A stretch of DNA of 43,212 bases from Verrucomicrobiota bacterium (GCA_029573725.1 JAKQDQ010000130.1:1-43212); one strand, 5' to 3'. Counted from the first letter of the stretch, positions 32,991-41,617 are shown. The notes: generated by a model from the letters alone, not told the origin. Made by a program: numbers and translations.

Positions 32991-34763
32991 TCACGCCCGC
33001 ACTTCAACAATCTCGCCCTTGAAAATCTCCAGGGCTTTTTGGATCAAGGGATCATTTTTGAAATCCTCCGGATTGAAAGGCGCCCGCGCCGGTGCTTTTG
33101 CCTTCCCGGCGCCCGCTGCGGTTTTCCGGCTTCCCGCACCTTTTTCGCCCCGGAGCGGCGGGGCGGATGGGGTTTCCGGTTCCGCCGGGGGCCGTTCCGT
33201 CGCCGGCCGCACCCGGTCCGCCGGCGCCTCGGCGCAGATGAATTTCACCTCGGTCCCCGCGTAACCCAGTTCAGTCAGCTTGGTTTGCAGCAACGTCTGG
33301 TTGCGTGGGTTGTCCACCAGGCCGCGGTGATCATCAAATTCCGGGTCGAAACCAATGGTCAGCCGGCCGTCCTCCAAGGATACGGGATGGGCCTCCAGCA
33401 AATAGGTGCGAATGAACGGGCTGGCCTGGCCGGCGGTTTCCAGCAGTTGCCCCCAAAGCGTGGCCAGTTTTTCGCCGCTCAATGCCGCCCCGGTTTTGGC
33501 GGGACGCGAGGCTGCCGAGGGTGCTGGCCCCGCCGGCAGGGGCGGCGGCACGTCCTTGCGGGGTGCGGGGGCTGGCGGGGTTTCCGGCGGCGCACTGGCG
33601 GGAGGGTGCGGGCTGACACCCGCTTGTTCGCGCAGCAGGTTCAATTGTTTTAACACCGCATCCAGGCTGACTGTTTGTCGCGCTTCAATGGCGCGCAACA
33701 AGGCGACTTCGAGCAGAATTTTTTTGGAGGCGGCATTGCGCAACCGCAATTCGGCGTCGGAGAGCGTTTCGAGGATGTGGGTCAGCGCCTCGGTGGAGAC
33801 CAGGCCCGACTGCTGGCGCAGCGCGTCGGCCTCCGTGTCGGAAGCTTCCAGCAATTCCAGATTGCCCTTGGAAACCTGGAACAAGATCAGGTTGCGGACG
33901 TGGCTGAGCAGGTCGGAGAGCAAATGGCCCGGGTCTTTGCCGTTCTGGATCAACTCGTGCAATTGCCACAAGGCGGCCTGAATGTCTCCGGCAAGAATGG
34001 CGCCACTGAGAGCCAGGATTTGCTGCCGCCCGGTCAACCCAAACATCGTGAGTGCATCGGCCTCCTGAATGTGGTCGCCGCAGAAGCTGATCAGTTGATC
34101 GAGCGCCGACTCGGCATCGCGCATCCCGCCGTCCGCGCCGCGGGCAATGGCGTCCAGCGCGCCGGCGTCCGCCTGGACGCCTTCCTTCGCGGCGATTTCG
34201 CCGAGATGCGTTGCGATCAACGTCGTGGGGATGCGCCGCAGGTCGAAGCGCTGGCAGCGGGAAAGGATGGTGGGCAGAACCTTCTCGGGATCGGTGGTGG
34301 CGAACATGAATTTCACGTGTGCCGGCGGTTCCTCCAGCGTCTTCAACAACGCATTGAAGGCCGCCGTGGAAAGCATGTGCACCTCGTCAATGATGTAAAT
34401 TTTGAACTGGCCGCTCGCCGGCAGGTATTGGCAGGTTTCGCGCAGTTCGCGCACCTGTTCGACCCCGTTGTTGCTGGCGCCGTCAATTTCCAGCACGTCC
34501 AGCGCCCGGCCTTCGGTGATTTCCTTCACCCGATCGTCCTCATCATTGAAGTCCACTTTCGGGCCGCCGGTGCAGTTGAGGCATTTGGCAAAGATGCGGG
34601 CGATGGTGGTTTTGCCGGTGCCGCGCGGCCCGCAGAAGATGTAGGCGTGCGCTATCCGGTTTTGCTGGATCGCGCTGACCAACGTCTGTGTGACGTGCTC
34701 CTGGCCGATCACGTCGGCGAAGCGTTGCGGGCGATATTTGCGGGCGATGACCTGATAACTCAT
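32991..34763 (-). CDS. dnaX: DNA polymerase III gamma/tau subunit
   Basis: This is the clamp-loader ATPase of the replicative polymerase, 590 residues. Walker A is GPRGTGKTT (45-53), Walker B with sensor elements is YIIDEVHMLSTAAFNALLKTLEEPP, and the SRC motif with its arginine finger is in LSRCQRF. A Pro/Ala-rich linker (about 385-430) leads to a C-terminal tau-like domain. The zinc module between Walker A and the sensor region is degenerate. C64 (CLNC) remains, but the usual C-x2-C-x2-C that follows is replaced by acidic residues (DFNDEDDRVKEI). No A-rich slippery site for a programmed gamma frameshift was seen. Confidence 0.96.
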   Translation of the reverse strand: MSYQVIARKYRPQRFADVIGQEHVTQTLVSAIQQNRIAHAYIFCGPRGTGKTTIARIFAKCLNCTGGPKVDFNDEDDRVKEITEGRALDVLEIDGASNNGVEQVRELRETCQYLPASGQFKIYIIDEVHMLSTAAFNALLKTLEEPPAHVKFMFATTDPEKVLPTILSRCQRFDLRRIPTTLIATHLGEIAAKEGVQADAGALDAIARGADGGMRDAESALDQLISFCGDHIQEADALTMFGLTGRQQILALSGAILAGDIQAALWQLHELIQNGKDPGHLLSDLLSHVRNLILFQVSKGNLELLEASDTEADALRQQSGLVSTEALTHILETLSDAELRLRNAASKKILLEVALLRAIEARQTVSLDAVLKQLNLLREQAGVSPHPPASAPPETPPAPAPRKDVPPPLPAGPAPSAASRPAKTGAALSGEKLATLWGQLLETAGQASPFIRTYLLEAHPVSLEDGRLTIGFDPEFDDHRGLVDNPRNQTLLQTKLTELGYAGTEVKFICAEAPADRVRPATERPPAEPETPSAPPLRGEKGAGSRKTAAGAGKAKAPARAPFNPEDFKNDPLIQKALEIFKGEIVEVRA

Positions 34764-34797
34764 GGCTGCCTGTAATGATGGGGCAGGCCGGTGCGGA

Positions 34798-34824
34798 CGG
34801 AAAGCCCGAATGAGGAGTTCGGGC
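34798..34824 (-). terminator. Intrinsic terminator of the SRP RNA
   Basis: Read on the minus strand, GCCCGAA and TTCGGGC form a perfect seven-base-pair stem around a seven-base loop (34824-34804), followed by TTTCC. It lies about 40 bases after the 3' end of the SRP RNA and before dnaX. It probably ends the RNA transcript. Confidence 0.55.
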
Positions 34825-34864
34825 GGCGGGGGATCTCCGGCCCGGCCCCCCGGAATCAGAAAGT

Positions 34865-34956
34865 GCTAGGGTGACCACGGCAGATACGGAGCAAACTGCC
34901 GCTGCTGCCTTCCGGCCCTGACGGGGTTCGTAAGTCCACATTCCATGGGCCCTAGC
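34865..34956 (-). ncRNA. ffs: Signal recognition particle RNA, small bacterial (4.5S) type
   Basis: This RNA binds Ffh to make the signal recognition particle for membrane-protein targeting. On the minus strand the conserved apical domain reads GTCAGGGCCGGAAGGCAGCAG, which contains the GGAA tetraloop and the asymmetric loop that bind the Ffh M domain. The outer ends GCTAGGG and CCCTAGC pair, closing a hairpin of about 92 bases. Both arms hold further complementary stretches. It lies directly upstream of dnaX, a frequent arrangement. Exact ends are approximate. Confidence 0.93.
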
Positions 34957-35038
34957 GCGCAGCAGAGTGCGACGCCGGCGCGATCAATTCAAGCCCAAAA
35001 CAACGCCGGTCCCCGCCGGGGTAAGGAGTTGCCAAAAC

Positions 35039-36478
35039 GTGAATCCATGCCATCCTCGCGTCGTGCAAAAATCCGGCGATCCCGCAAGGTTCAGGAGGCC
35101 CGGGCGCCGGTGGCTGGTGCTTCTGGGATGTGTGGCCGCGCTGTGGTGGGGCGGTCGCGTGCCGGCCCAGTTCGTGGATTTTTCCCTGGCGGCCAGCGCC
35201 AGTCCGGATTCCGTTTCGCCGGGCGAGGCGGTGTTTTATTCGTTGTTCATCACCAACATCTCAGGCGTGACCCTGCCGCAAATCATTGTGACGAATCAAC
35301 CCTCCGGCCCGGCGGAACTCGTCGGAGCGACGAATTCCTTTGGTGGGTTCATCACCAATTCCGACACCGGGCTGATATTTACTTTCGGCCCGATGGCGTA
35401 TGGACAGGTGGCGCGGCTCACCATGAGTTTGCGTCCACAAACCTCCGGCTCGTTCACCAATGAATTTACCGTGTTCACCTTGGGCCGCACCAATATGACC
35501 ACAAACCTCGTGACGCAGGTCGGGTTTCCCGTCGCCGATCTGGCCATTGGTTTGACCAATGCCAGCACGGGCATTTTCACGAATGATCTCACCACCATCG
35601 GCTTGTTCGTAACGAATCTTGGGCCCAGCGCCGCCACGGGAGTGGTGCTCACCAACTGGCTGCCCAGCGCCTTTCAATTGGTGAGCGTCACGCCACCGGA
35701 CGCCGCCACAGATTTTTCAGACGGCGCCCTGACCTGGCCGATCGGCACGCTGGCCGCAGGCGCGAACACCCGGTTGCTCGTGGCTGTGCGCAGTCCGCAG
35801 GCGGGGAATTTCCAATTGACGGCGGCGGTGGGCGGCGGCGGGGACGATCCGAACCCCACCAACAACGTCGCGACCAGCACCCTGCCCATCAGTGCCTTTA
35901 TTTCGGGCGGACTCGCTGCGACCGTGCTGGCGCAGCAGATCAATCCCCAGACCGGCCTTTTGGAAATGCGGGTGCTGCTGACCAATCAACTGGCGGCGCC
36001 GGTGCCCGCTGTACGCCTGGCGGCGGCGGGCCTGCCGGCGGGCGTCTGGCTCTACAACGCCGCCGGCACGAATGCCGGGTCGGCGTACGTGCTGTATAAT
36101 TTCGCGCTGACGGGGCAGAGCGGAGTGGAACTGACGCTGGAATTTTACACGCTGGAACGCGAGCCGTTGTCGGATTACACGTTGACTCCACTGGGCGTGA
36201 CCCCCATTGATCTTTCGACGGCTTCCACAAACGGCATGGCGGTGACCAAACAACTGATGACGCCAAACGGATTTCTGATTGAGTTCGCCGCGAACATCGG
36301 CCGGACTTACACCATCATTTATCAGGATGGTCCGGGCACCAACACCTGGCTTACAGTGCAACCCTCGGTTGTGGCGCCCGCCACTCGCGTGCAATGGATT
36401 GATCGAGGACCGCCCAAGACGCGCAGCGCACCTTTAAGTGTGGGACAACGCGTCTATCGCGTCTTGGAAATGCCCTGA
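35039..36478 (+). CDS. Secreted DUF11-like repeat protein
   Basis: The start is GTG 35039, chosen because AAGGAG lies ten bases upstream. The 479-residue product has a basic n-region, a hydrophobic signal (WLVLLGCVAALWWGG) and a likely cleavage after RVPAQ. At least two DUF11-type immunoglobulin-like repeats follow. The first has ASASPDSVSPGEAVFYSLFI. The second has GIFTNDLTTIGLFVTNLGPS and AVGGGGDDPNPTNNVATSTL, the usual N-P-x-N-N-x-A ending. The C-terminal domain (FLIEFAANIGRTYTIIYQDG) resembles modules that close many verrucomicrobial secreted proteins. A surface structural or adhesive role is likely. The next gene begins three bases after the stop. Confidence 0.85.
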   Translation: MNPCHPRVVQKSGDPARFRRPGRRWLVLLGCVAALWWGGRVPAQFVDFSLAASASPDSVSPGEAVFYSLFITNISGVTLPQIIVTNQPSGPAELVGATNSFGGFITNSDTGLIFTFGPMAYGQVARLTMSLRPQTSGSFTNEFTVFTLGRTNMTTNLVTQVGFPVADLAIGLTNASTGIFTNDLTTIGLFVTNLGPSAATGVVLTNWLPSAFQLVSVTPPDAATDFSDGALTWPIGTLAAGANTRLLVAVRSPQAGNFQLTAAVGGGGDDPNPTNNVATSTLPISAFISGGLAATVLAQQINPQTGLLEMRVLLTNQLAAPVPAVRLAAAGLPAGVWLYNAAGTNAGSAYVLYNFALTGQSGVELTLEFYTLEREPLSDYTLTPLGVTPIDLSTASTNGMAVTKQLMTPNGFLIEFAANIGRTYTIIYQDGPGTNTWLTVQPSVVAPATRVQWIDRGPPKTRSAPLSVGQRVYRVLEMP

Positions 36479-36481
36479 GTC

Positions 36482-37588
36482 ATGCGGAAAAACCTCCAGT
36501 TTGCACGCGCGCTCACGGGATGGCTCGGGAGCCTGTTGCTCGGCACCGGCGCGGCTTGCGCGCAAGGTTGGGATCAGGATTTAAGCCATTTGTTCAACCT
36601 GGGCAAATCCGACCAGTCCCAATGGACGCGGCATTTTCGCTTGAGCGCCGTGATGGGGCTGAATTTCCGGGGAAAATTCGAGACTGCCGGCACGTTTGCC
36701 TTTTCAGGAAATCATCCCGGGGCCGCCGGAGTCAGCGGTCAGGACCACTTTTACGATGATGGTTATGTGCGCGTGGATGCCACCGGCAACAAAAACGGCC
36801 AGACGTGGTATTGGGGGTACCAGGGCGGCAGCACTCAGTACGTGCCGGGTGATGACCGGATCTATTTTCACGCGGCAGAAAGCTACACCGTCAGCGGAAG
36901 CGCCGAACCCGGCAGCGGGGCGGAAGCCGGCTTCGAGCTGGCTTACGGCGGCAAGGTCCGGCAGGGGGAACGGTCCTCGCTGGGCTGGGAATTTGGTTTT
37001 GGCTTCATGCCGATCGGAATCAAGGACCAACGCACGTTGGGGGGAGTCTCCGCCACCCGCATTACGCACTCGTACCCCACCGCCGGAATAGTGGTGCCCG
37101 CAGGCCCGTATCAGGGCACATATTCCGGGCCCGGAGCGCTCCTCAACGATGTGGCACAAAACGAAACCATCGGCGCCGGCACGGTCACCGGACTGAACCT
37201 CGTGGGCACGCGCGAGTTGGAGGCCACGCTTTACAGTCTGCGGCTGGGGCCCACCTGGCAATGGGATCCGCATCCGCGCATCAGCACTTTGCTCGGCGCC
37301 GGCGCCGCTTTGGGAATCGTTTCGGGCGATCTGAAAATGTTCGAGTCGGTTCAATTTCCCGACGGCACGATGGGAGTCAACGCGGGGCGCCACAGTGGAA
37401 CCGAACTCACCTATGGCGGTTACCTTTCCGCCGCGCTGCTTTTGCACACTGTGGAGAACGGCGATCTGTATCTCGGGGTCCAATACCTGCCGATGAGTTC
37501 CGCCACGTTTCGCGCGGCGGGACGGCGGGCGCAGCTGGACCAGGTCCAGGCCGTTTATTTCTCCATCGGCATCCACTGGCCGTTTTAA
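36482..37588 (+). CDS. Outer-membrane beta-barrel protein
   Basis: This is a 368-residue protein with a signal peptide (about 1-27, ending GAACAQ). The mature chain shows alternating hydrophobic strands with aromatic girdles (FRLSAVMGLNFRGKFE, SLGWEFGFGFMPIGI, ELTYGGYLSAALLLH, YLGVQYLPMSS). It ends VYFSIGIHWPF. The terminal phenylalanine after alternating aromatics is the BamA-recognition signal of outer-membrane barrels. The family is not recognised more precisely. Coupling to the DUF11-like gene suggests that the two form an envelope pair. Confidence 0.82.
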   Translation: MRKNLQFARALTGWLGSLLLGTGAACAQGWDQDLSHLFNLGKSDQSQWTRHFRLSAVMGLNFRGKFETAGTFAFSGNHPGAAGVSGQDHFYDDGYVRVDATGNKNGQTWYWGYQGGSTQYVPGDDRIYFHAAESYTVSGSAEPGSGAEAGFELAYGGKVRQGERSSLGWEFGFGFMPIGIKDQRTLGGVSATRITHSYPTAGIVVPAGPYQGTYSGPGALLNDVAQNETIGAGTVTGLNLVGTRELEATLYSLRLGPTWQWDPHPRISTLLGAGAALGIVSGDLKMFESVQFPDGTMGVNAGRHSGTELTYGGYLSAALLLHTVENGDLYLGVQYLPMSSATFRAAGRRAQLDQVQAVYFSIGIHWPF

Positions 37589-37706
37589 GCGCCTGCCGGG
37601 GGGCTCCGCCGGGCCTGGCCGGCGCCGGGGGCGGCATGGTTTTACATTGAATTTCATGCCGGTTTCCGGTTCGCTGGAGCGCATGAAATGGTGGATTGAG
37701 TGCAGA

Positions 37707-38498
37707 ATGTTGAAGCGCGCCGCGGTCGTGGGTCTGGCTCTGGCGGCACTGGTCTGGGGACCCGGTTGCAACACCGTGCCGGTCACGGGACGGCAGCAGT
37801 TCAACATTCTGTCCGAAGGCGAGGAGATGCAGCTGGGTTTGACCAGTTTCGACGAGATGAAAAAGCAGGTGCCCATCAGCACCGACGCGGCGGCCAATGC
37901 CCTGGTCCAGCGGGTGGGAAAACGCATCGCGGCCGTGGCGAACAACGACATGCCGAACGCGCAATGGGAGTTCGTGGTGTTCGCGTCGAAGGAGGCCAAC
38001 GCGTTCTGTCTGCCGGGCGGCAAGGTGGGCGTGTACACCGGCATTTTGCCGATCACCAAAGATGAAGCCGGACTGGCCACCGTTTTAGGACACGAAATCG
38101 CGCACGCGGTGGCACGGCATGGCGGTGAGCGCATGAGCGAAGCGATGCTGTTGCAAACCGGCGGCAGTTTGCTCGGCCTTGGCTTGCAGGCCACCGATCC
38201 GCGCTGGCAGGCAGTGGCGCAACTGGCCTACGGAGTCGGCTCGCAAGTGGGGGTGCAATTGCCGCACAGTCGGAAACAGGAGTCGGAGGCGGATCACATC
38301 GGGTTGATTTACATGGCGCAGGCCGGTTATCCGCCGGAAGCGGCGGTCGAGTTCTGGAAACGGTTCAGCGCCTTCAACCAGCAGCAGGGGGACAACACGC
38401 CGGAGTTCCTGCGTACGCATCCGCTGGATGAAACGCGCATCAAACAGTTGGAGGCCTGGCTGCCCGAAGCGCGACAGCGCGCCACCCAGGTCCGTTGA
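37707..38498 (+). CDS. M48-family metallopeptidase, probable lipoprotein
   Basis: This zinc peptidase of the Oma1/HtpX (BepA/LoiP-like) group is involved in envelope protein quality control in relatives. ATG 37707 gives 263 residues. ATG 37683 (GGAG at three bases) is an alternative that lengthens the n-region. The signal ends at Cys21 (WGPGC), an imperfect lipobox, followed by NTVPVTGRQQFNIL. The zinc site is HEIAH (129-133) with the third ligand in SRKQESEADHIG (about 193). The C-terminal part FLRTHPLDETRIKQLE is typical. Its stop lies one base from the stop of the convergent next gene. Confidence 0.93.
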   Translation: MLKRAAVVGLALAALVWGPGCNTVPVTGRQQFNILSEGEEMQLGLTSFDEMKKQVPISTDAAANALVQRVGKRIAAVANNDMPNAQWEFVVFASKEANAFCLPGGKVGVYTGILPITKDEAGLATVLGHEIAHAVARHGGERMSEAMLLQTGGSLLGLGLQATDPRWQAVAQLAYGVGSQVGVQLPHSRKQESEADHIGLIYMAQAGYPPEAAVEFWKRFSAFNQQQGDNTPEFLRTHPLDETRIKQLEAWLPEARQRATQVR

Positions 38499-38499
38499 C

Positions 38500-39507
38500 T
38501 CACGGAGTGGCGGACATCCCCAGTTGTGCCGGAGTCCTGCGCGTGACGCCAAAGATGAATTCCTGTCCGGGGTGATAGCGTTCATTCAACTCAAAATTTT
38601 CATAAGCCACCCCGCCGGGAATGGGATGTTGTGACTGCCAGTACGTGTACCGGGCATTGACCACTGCCCGTAGATCCGGGCGCACGGTGGCAGCCGGCTT
38701 GCGCCAGTACTGCGTGACCGGTTGGCCGCCATAATACCAGAAGTCGGAATGGCGAAATGGATGCACCAACGCCGGATCGGATTCATCCGAGGTTAACGCC
38801 ACCAGCACGCTCCCGTCCGGGTCGCGGTGAAGCTGGGCCAGGGGGAAAAAACTGTGCGCGGCAAAGTGGGCGCCGCGGTGTTCCGGGTATTGCCGCAAAC
38901 TGTTGACCACCCGGTCGCGCAACCAGAGCTGCCGGGCTCGAATCCAATTGCCCATCGTGGCGGTCAAAATGCAGTAATCCAACGGCGCGCTGTCCGGCCG
39001 GGCCCGCACCACCAACCGCAGTTCGTCCGGGCGGTCCGTGCGCTGGCTGATTTGCAGTTGGACTGCGGCGCCGTTTTCGAAGCGTTCGATGCCAATCGCG
39101 ACCGTGAGTTCTTCAATTCCGGAACCCAGTTGCCGCAACGTGCCCGGCGACAACTGCTCGGCGGGGGACGTGGCGGTTTCCGCGCCGGACCAGAATAATT
39201 TGCCGGGTTTCTGATCGGTCTGGCTCAACTCCAGTTCGCTGAATCCGCGCCGGCCTTGGACGATGGGTTCGACGGCGATGAAATTAATCAGATCATAACC
39301 GCCGTTGGTGAGGACCGGATAACCGACCCGGATGAGTCCGCGCGGCTCGCCCTGCGGCCGCAATTTGCCGGGGGGAACCGCCCAAATGAGACCGCCCGGG
39401 ATGCCCCAGACCGGTGCATTGGTGTTGCGGCCGGCACGAATCCATTCCGTCGCGCCGCCCAGGTTGAGGGTCAACAGCAGAACAATCAGCCCGCCAATTC
39501 GCCGCAT
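38500..39507 (-). CDS. Exported protein of unknown function
   Basis: ATG 39507 gives 335 residues. A signal peptide (about 1-19, MRRIGGLIVLLLTLNLGGA) is followed by TEWIRAGRNTNAPVWGIPGG. The chain is rich in beta-type sequence (RLVVRARPDSAPLDY, FRHSDFWYYGGQPVTQYW) and ends near YHPGQEFIFGVTRR. The distribution of Trp, Tyr and Arg suggests a carbohydrate-related or sensory exported protein. No family was recognised and no catalytic motif stands out. It is convergent with the M48 peptidase gene. Confidence 0.75.
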   Translation of the reverse strand: MRRIGGLIVLLLTLNLGGATEWIRAGRNTNAPVWGIPGGLIWAVPPGKLRPQGEPRGLIRVGYPVLTNGGYDLINFIAVEPIVQGRRGFSELELSQTDQKPGKLFWSGAETATSPAEQLSPGTLRQLGSGIEELTVAIGIERFENGAAVQLQISQRTDRPDELRLVVRARPDSAPLDYCILTATMGNWIRARQLWLRDRVVNSLRQYPEHRGAHFAAHSFFPLAQLHRDPDGSVLVALTSDESDPALVHPFRHSDFWYYGGQPVTQYWRKPAATVRPDLRAVVNARYTYWQSQHPIPGGVAYENFELNERYHPGQEFIFGVTRRTPAQLGMSATP

Positions 39508-39589
39508 GGCGGTGACCCTACAAAGACGCGCCCGACGTGTCGAGCGGCGAGCGGACGCAAGGAGACGGGTTGACCCGTTCACGCGCGCC

Positions 39590-39905
39590 GCCGGAATTGA
39601 GCCGCCACGCCTAACGCCACCAGCCAATCATGCGCGTGAATGTGTGGGTGCGGAATCGAACTCAACCCCATTTATTTTCTGCCTCGGTGTGCGGGACATG
39701 CCGGCCAGGCGTGGGAATGACATGAGCGGCGCAGGTCTTCGCCAGTAGTTTGTAAAAAGTCTCCGTGACCCAGCCCGCGCCGTTGTGGGCACGGGTCAGG
39801 TCGGGGGGAGCAGGAGGACGCGCCGGCAATCACCTTTTAACCGCGTCTGCGCTTCCTCCAGCGTTCGCTGGCAGAGAACCTCAACCTCCAGGTGCGCGAT
39901 GCTTG
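39590..39905 (-). pseudogene. Decayed DUF2088 (LarA-type lactate racemase) N-terminal fragment
   Basis: This gene-free stretch (39508-39990) holds a degenerate coding remnant on the minus strand. Reading through indels gives EEAQTRLKGDCRRVLLLPP, then after a one-base loss near 39801 DLTRAHNGAGWVTETFYKLL, HVIPTPGRHVPHTEAE, a stop near 39664, and in a third frame IHAHDWLVALG. These match in order the LarA-type N-terminal domain: PPDxTRxHSxAG, ALGTHxPMTEAE and HxHDW. At least two frame changes and one stop show it is dead, and the C-terminal domain is missing. It lies downstream of the NHL gene, in the same orientation. Confidence 0.75.
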
Positions 39906-39990
39906 TGCTTCGCGTTTGAACCAGGGCATGGAGTTTTGAGGTTGTAGTTTGTTGTTTGTGTCAGCTAGGCAAGCCTGGCAATGGATTCCG

Positions 39991-41040
39991 TCAGGTAATC
40001 TTCTTCAGCTTGGTTACGCGGCCCACCTCCACCCACTCGACGACGAAGATATTCCCCGCATGATCAAAGATGGCGCTGTGAGGCGCGACGAATTTGCCCG
40101 GAGTGAAGGCCGAGCGCTCCTTGTCACGAATGCCGTTGTAATGTTTCCCGTCGCCGAGATGGGCGATCAGCCTGTTTTCACGGTCAAAGAGTGTCACCCG
40201 CGATTCCAGGTCTGGAATCAGAAGAACATCACCGCGTTGGTGGAAGTGGCAGGGCGCCCGCAGTTCCTCCGTGACGAATTTTACATGCTCCCCGTCCAAG
40301 GTGAAATATTGCAACCGGCGATTGCTTCGATCCGCGACGACAAGGAGCGGTTTTTCACCCCTCGTATCCACCATGAGGCCATGGGGCGTACTCGTGTGGC
40401 CCGGATTCCTGCCGCTGCCGCCAAAGGTTTTCACATGGGTGCCGTCTGGTTGATAGATATGGATGTAATTCCGCCCATACCCGTCAGCCACAAAGACGCG
40501 TCCATCCGGCGCGGTCGCAACATTGGTCGGCACGTATTCCTGCGGATTCTTGTAGCCGCCGGTTTCCTCCGGACAACCGCGTTCCCAGATCACCTGGCCA
40601 TCAAGGTCGGTTTTCACCACTATTTTGCGGGCTGTGTCGCAAAGGTAAAAGAACTCGCTGCCGCCTTCCTTCACCAGATGCATGCCGTGGGCCCCGCCTT
40701 TGAAATCCGCCCCCCACGACTTGATGAATTTTCCCTCCGCGTCGAAAACCACCACCGCGTCGGCCACCTGGCTACTCTGGTGAACGGTATGCTTGATGTA
40801 GATGCGCCCCTGCGAATCCTCGGCCACGCCATGGGTATTTCCATAGACGATGCCATTCGGAAGCTCCCCCCAATCGTGCAGCACTTCATATTGATGCCCG
40901 CCCGCGCCGACTCGCGGGATTCTGACTCCCGCCTTGTCTTCGCCGCGAACAAACGGGGCGCCGGTGACGAGTGCCGCCGACAGGGTGGCGCCGGCTTTCA
41001 GGAAGGAGCGCCGCGTGGTGTGGTGAGTATTGGTTTTCAT
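39991..41040 (-). CDS. Tat-exported NHL-repeat beta-propeller protein
   Basis: This is a 349-residue protein. The N-terminus carries a twin-arginine signal (TTRRSFLKAG, 8-17), followed by a hydrophobic segment (ATLSAALVTGAPFV). The mature part is a six-bladed propeller of NHL type, with repeats such as GVAEDSQGRIYIKHT, VATAPDGRVFVADGYGRNYI, GLMVDTRGEKPLLVVADRSN and SAIFDHAGNIFVVEW. Tat export suggests folding, or binding a cofactor or metal, in the cytoplasm before export. Relatives include peptidylglycine-lyase-like and lactonase-like propellers, but the activity is not clear. Flanking remnants suggest it is the surviving member of a broken operon. Confidence 0.87.
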   Translation of the reverse strand: MKTNTHHTTRRSFLKAGATLSAALVTGAPFVRGEDKAGVRIPRVGAGGHQYEVLHDWGELPNGIVYGNTHGVAEDSQGRIYIKHTVHQSSQVADAVVVFDAEGKFIKSWGADFKGGAHGMHLVKEGGSEFFYLCDTARKIVVKTDLDGQVIWERGCPEETGGYKNPQEYVPTNVATAPDGRVFVADGYGRNYIHIYQPDGTHVKTFGGSGRNPGHTSTPHGLMVDTRGEKPLLVVADRSNRRLQYFTLDGEHVKFVTEELRAPCHFHQRGDVLLIPDLESRVTLFDRENRLIAHLGDGKHYNGIRDKERSAFTPGKFVAPHSAIFDHAGNIFVVEWVEVGRVTKLKKIT

Positions 41041-41065
41041 AATGTGTTATTCGAGCGTTCGCATC

Positions 41066-41206
41066 TTACCCATCGCGCCATGCGCGCGCAAAGAGCAACG
41101 GCGCCACAAGGGTCGCGTCCGATGCGATGATGAACTTCGGCGTGGCTTTGTCGAGTTTGCCCCAGGTGATCTTCTCGTTGGGCGCGCCGCCGGAATAACT
41201 CTCGCA
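41066..41206 (-). pseudogene. C-terminal stub of an unidentified gene truncated at the IS110 remnant
   Basis: In a frame different from the transposase fragment, the minus strand reads about 46 codons from 41206 to a TAA at 41068-41066. The stretch includes SYSGGAPNEKITWGKLDKA, then PKFIIASDATLVAPLLFARA and ends WRDG. The amino-acid pattern looks genuinely coding, with a coherent hydrophobic core segment. It has no start and begins exactly where similarity to IS110 transposase stops. It probably is the 3' end of a gene that preceded the NHL gene. The family is not recognised. Confidence 0.5.
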
Positions 41207-41207
41207 G

Positions 41208-41328
41208 CTCGTGTTCAATGCGGAACTCGGCCACGACTTTACCTGTTCTCTCCACGACGGCCACGTCGTGATGATCGCCCGCCCAGTCCAGGCCGGCGAA
41301 GTGCGTCAGTTCATTCCACGTTTTCATA
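41208..41328 (-). pseudogene. IS110-family transposase, N-terminal fragment
   Basis: ATG 41328 is preceded by AAAGGA. The fragment begins MKTWNELTH, continues FAGLDWAGDHHDVAVVE and ends near AEFRIEHE. This is the start of the DEDD/RuvC-like transposase of the IS110 family, whose first catalytic Asp lies in GLDWA. Only about 40 of the roughly 350-400 residues remain. The frame then continues into unrelated sequence, so the enzyme is dead. Confidence 0.8.
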
Positions 41329-41544
41329 CGTTGTCCTTTCATTGCGGCAGACGCCTCGCCGCGTTCCGGGGACGGCCTCGACCTGATACGGGGACCCTCG
41401 CAGGGTGCGGTTCTCTCAGAGGTTGGCCCGGACGCACCCGCCGCCACCGGTGATCTCAGGCTGGTCCTTGTGGGGACTGCGCCGCTGCGACCGTGAAGCG
41501 TCGGGGCAAAGCTGCGACTGCCGGCGGGACTCTCGCCCGCCGCC

Positions 41545-41611
41545 AAGTTGTTCACAAGGGCGCTGCGCTCCCGCTTCCCGGGGCGTCGCTCCGCGCCCTG
41601 GTGAACAACTT
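41545..41611. repeat. Large inverted repeat in the IS110 non-coding end
   Basis: The arm AAGTTGTTCACAAGGGCGC (41545-41563) matches the reverse complement of 41593-41611 at 18 of 19 positions, with a 29-base GC-rich loop. As RNA it would be a very stable hairpin. It may be part of a guide-type RNA, or a transcription barrier protecting the element. Confidence 0.75.
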
Positions 41612-41617
41612 TGGAAA

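Noticed and set aside
39608..39616. GCCTAAC resembling an integron attC core site
   Set aside because: No GTTRRRY partner lies at a suitable distance, and the bases fall within the decayed DUF2088 fragment.
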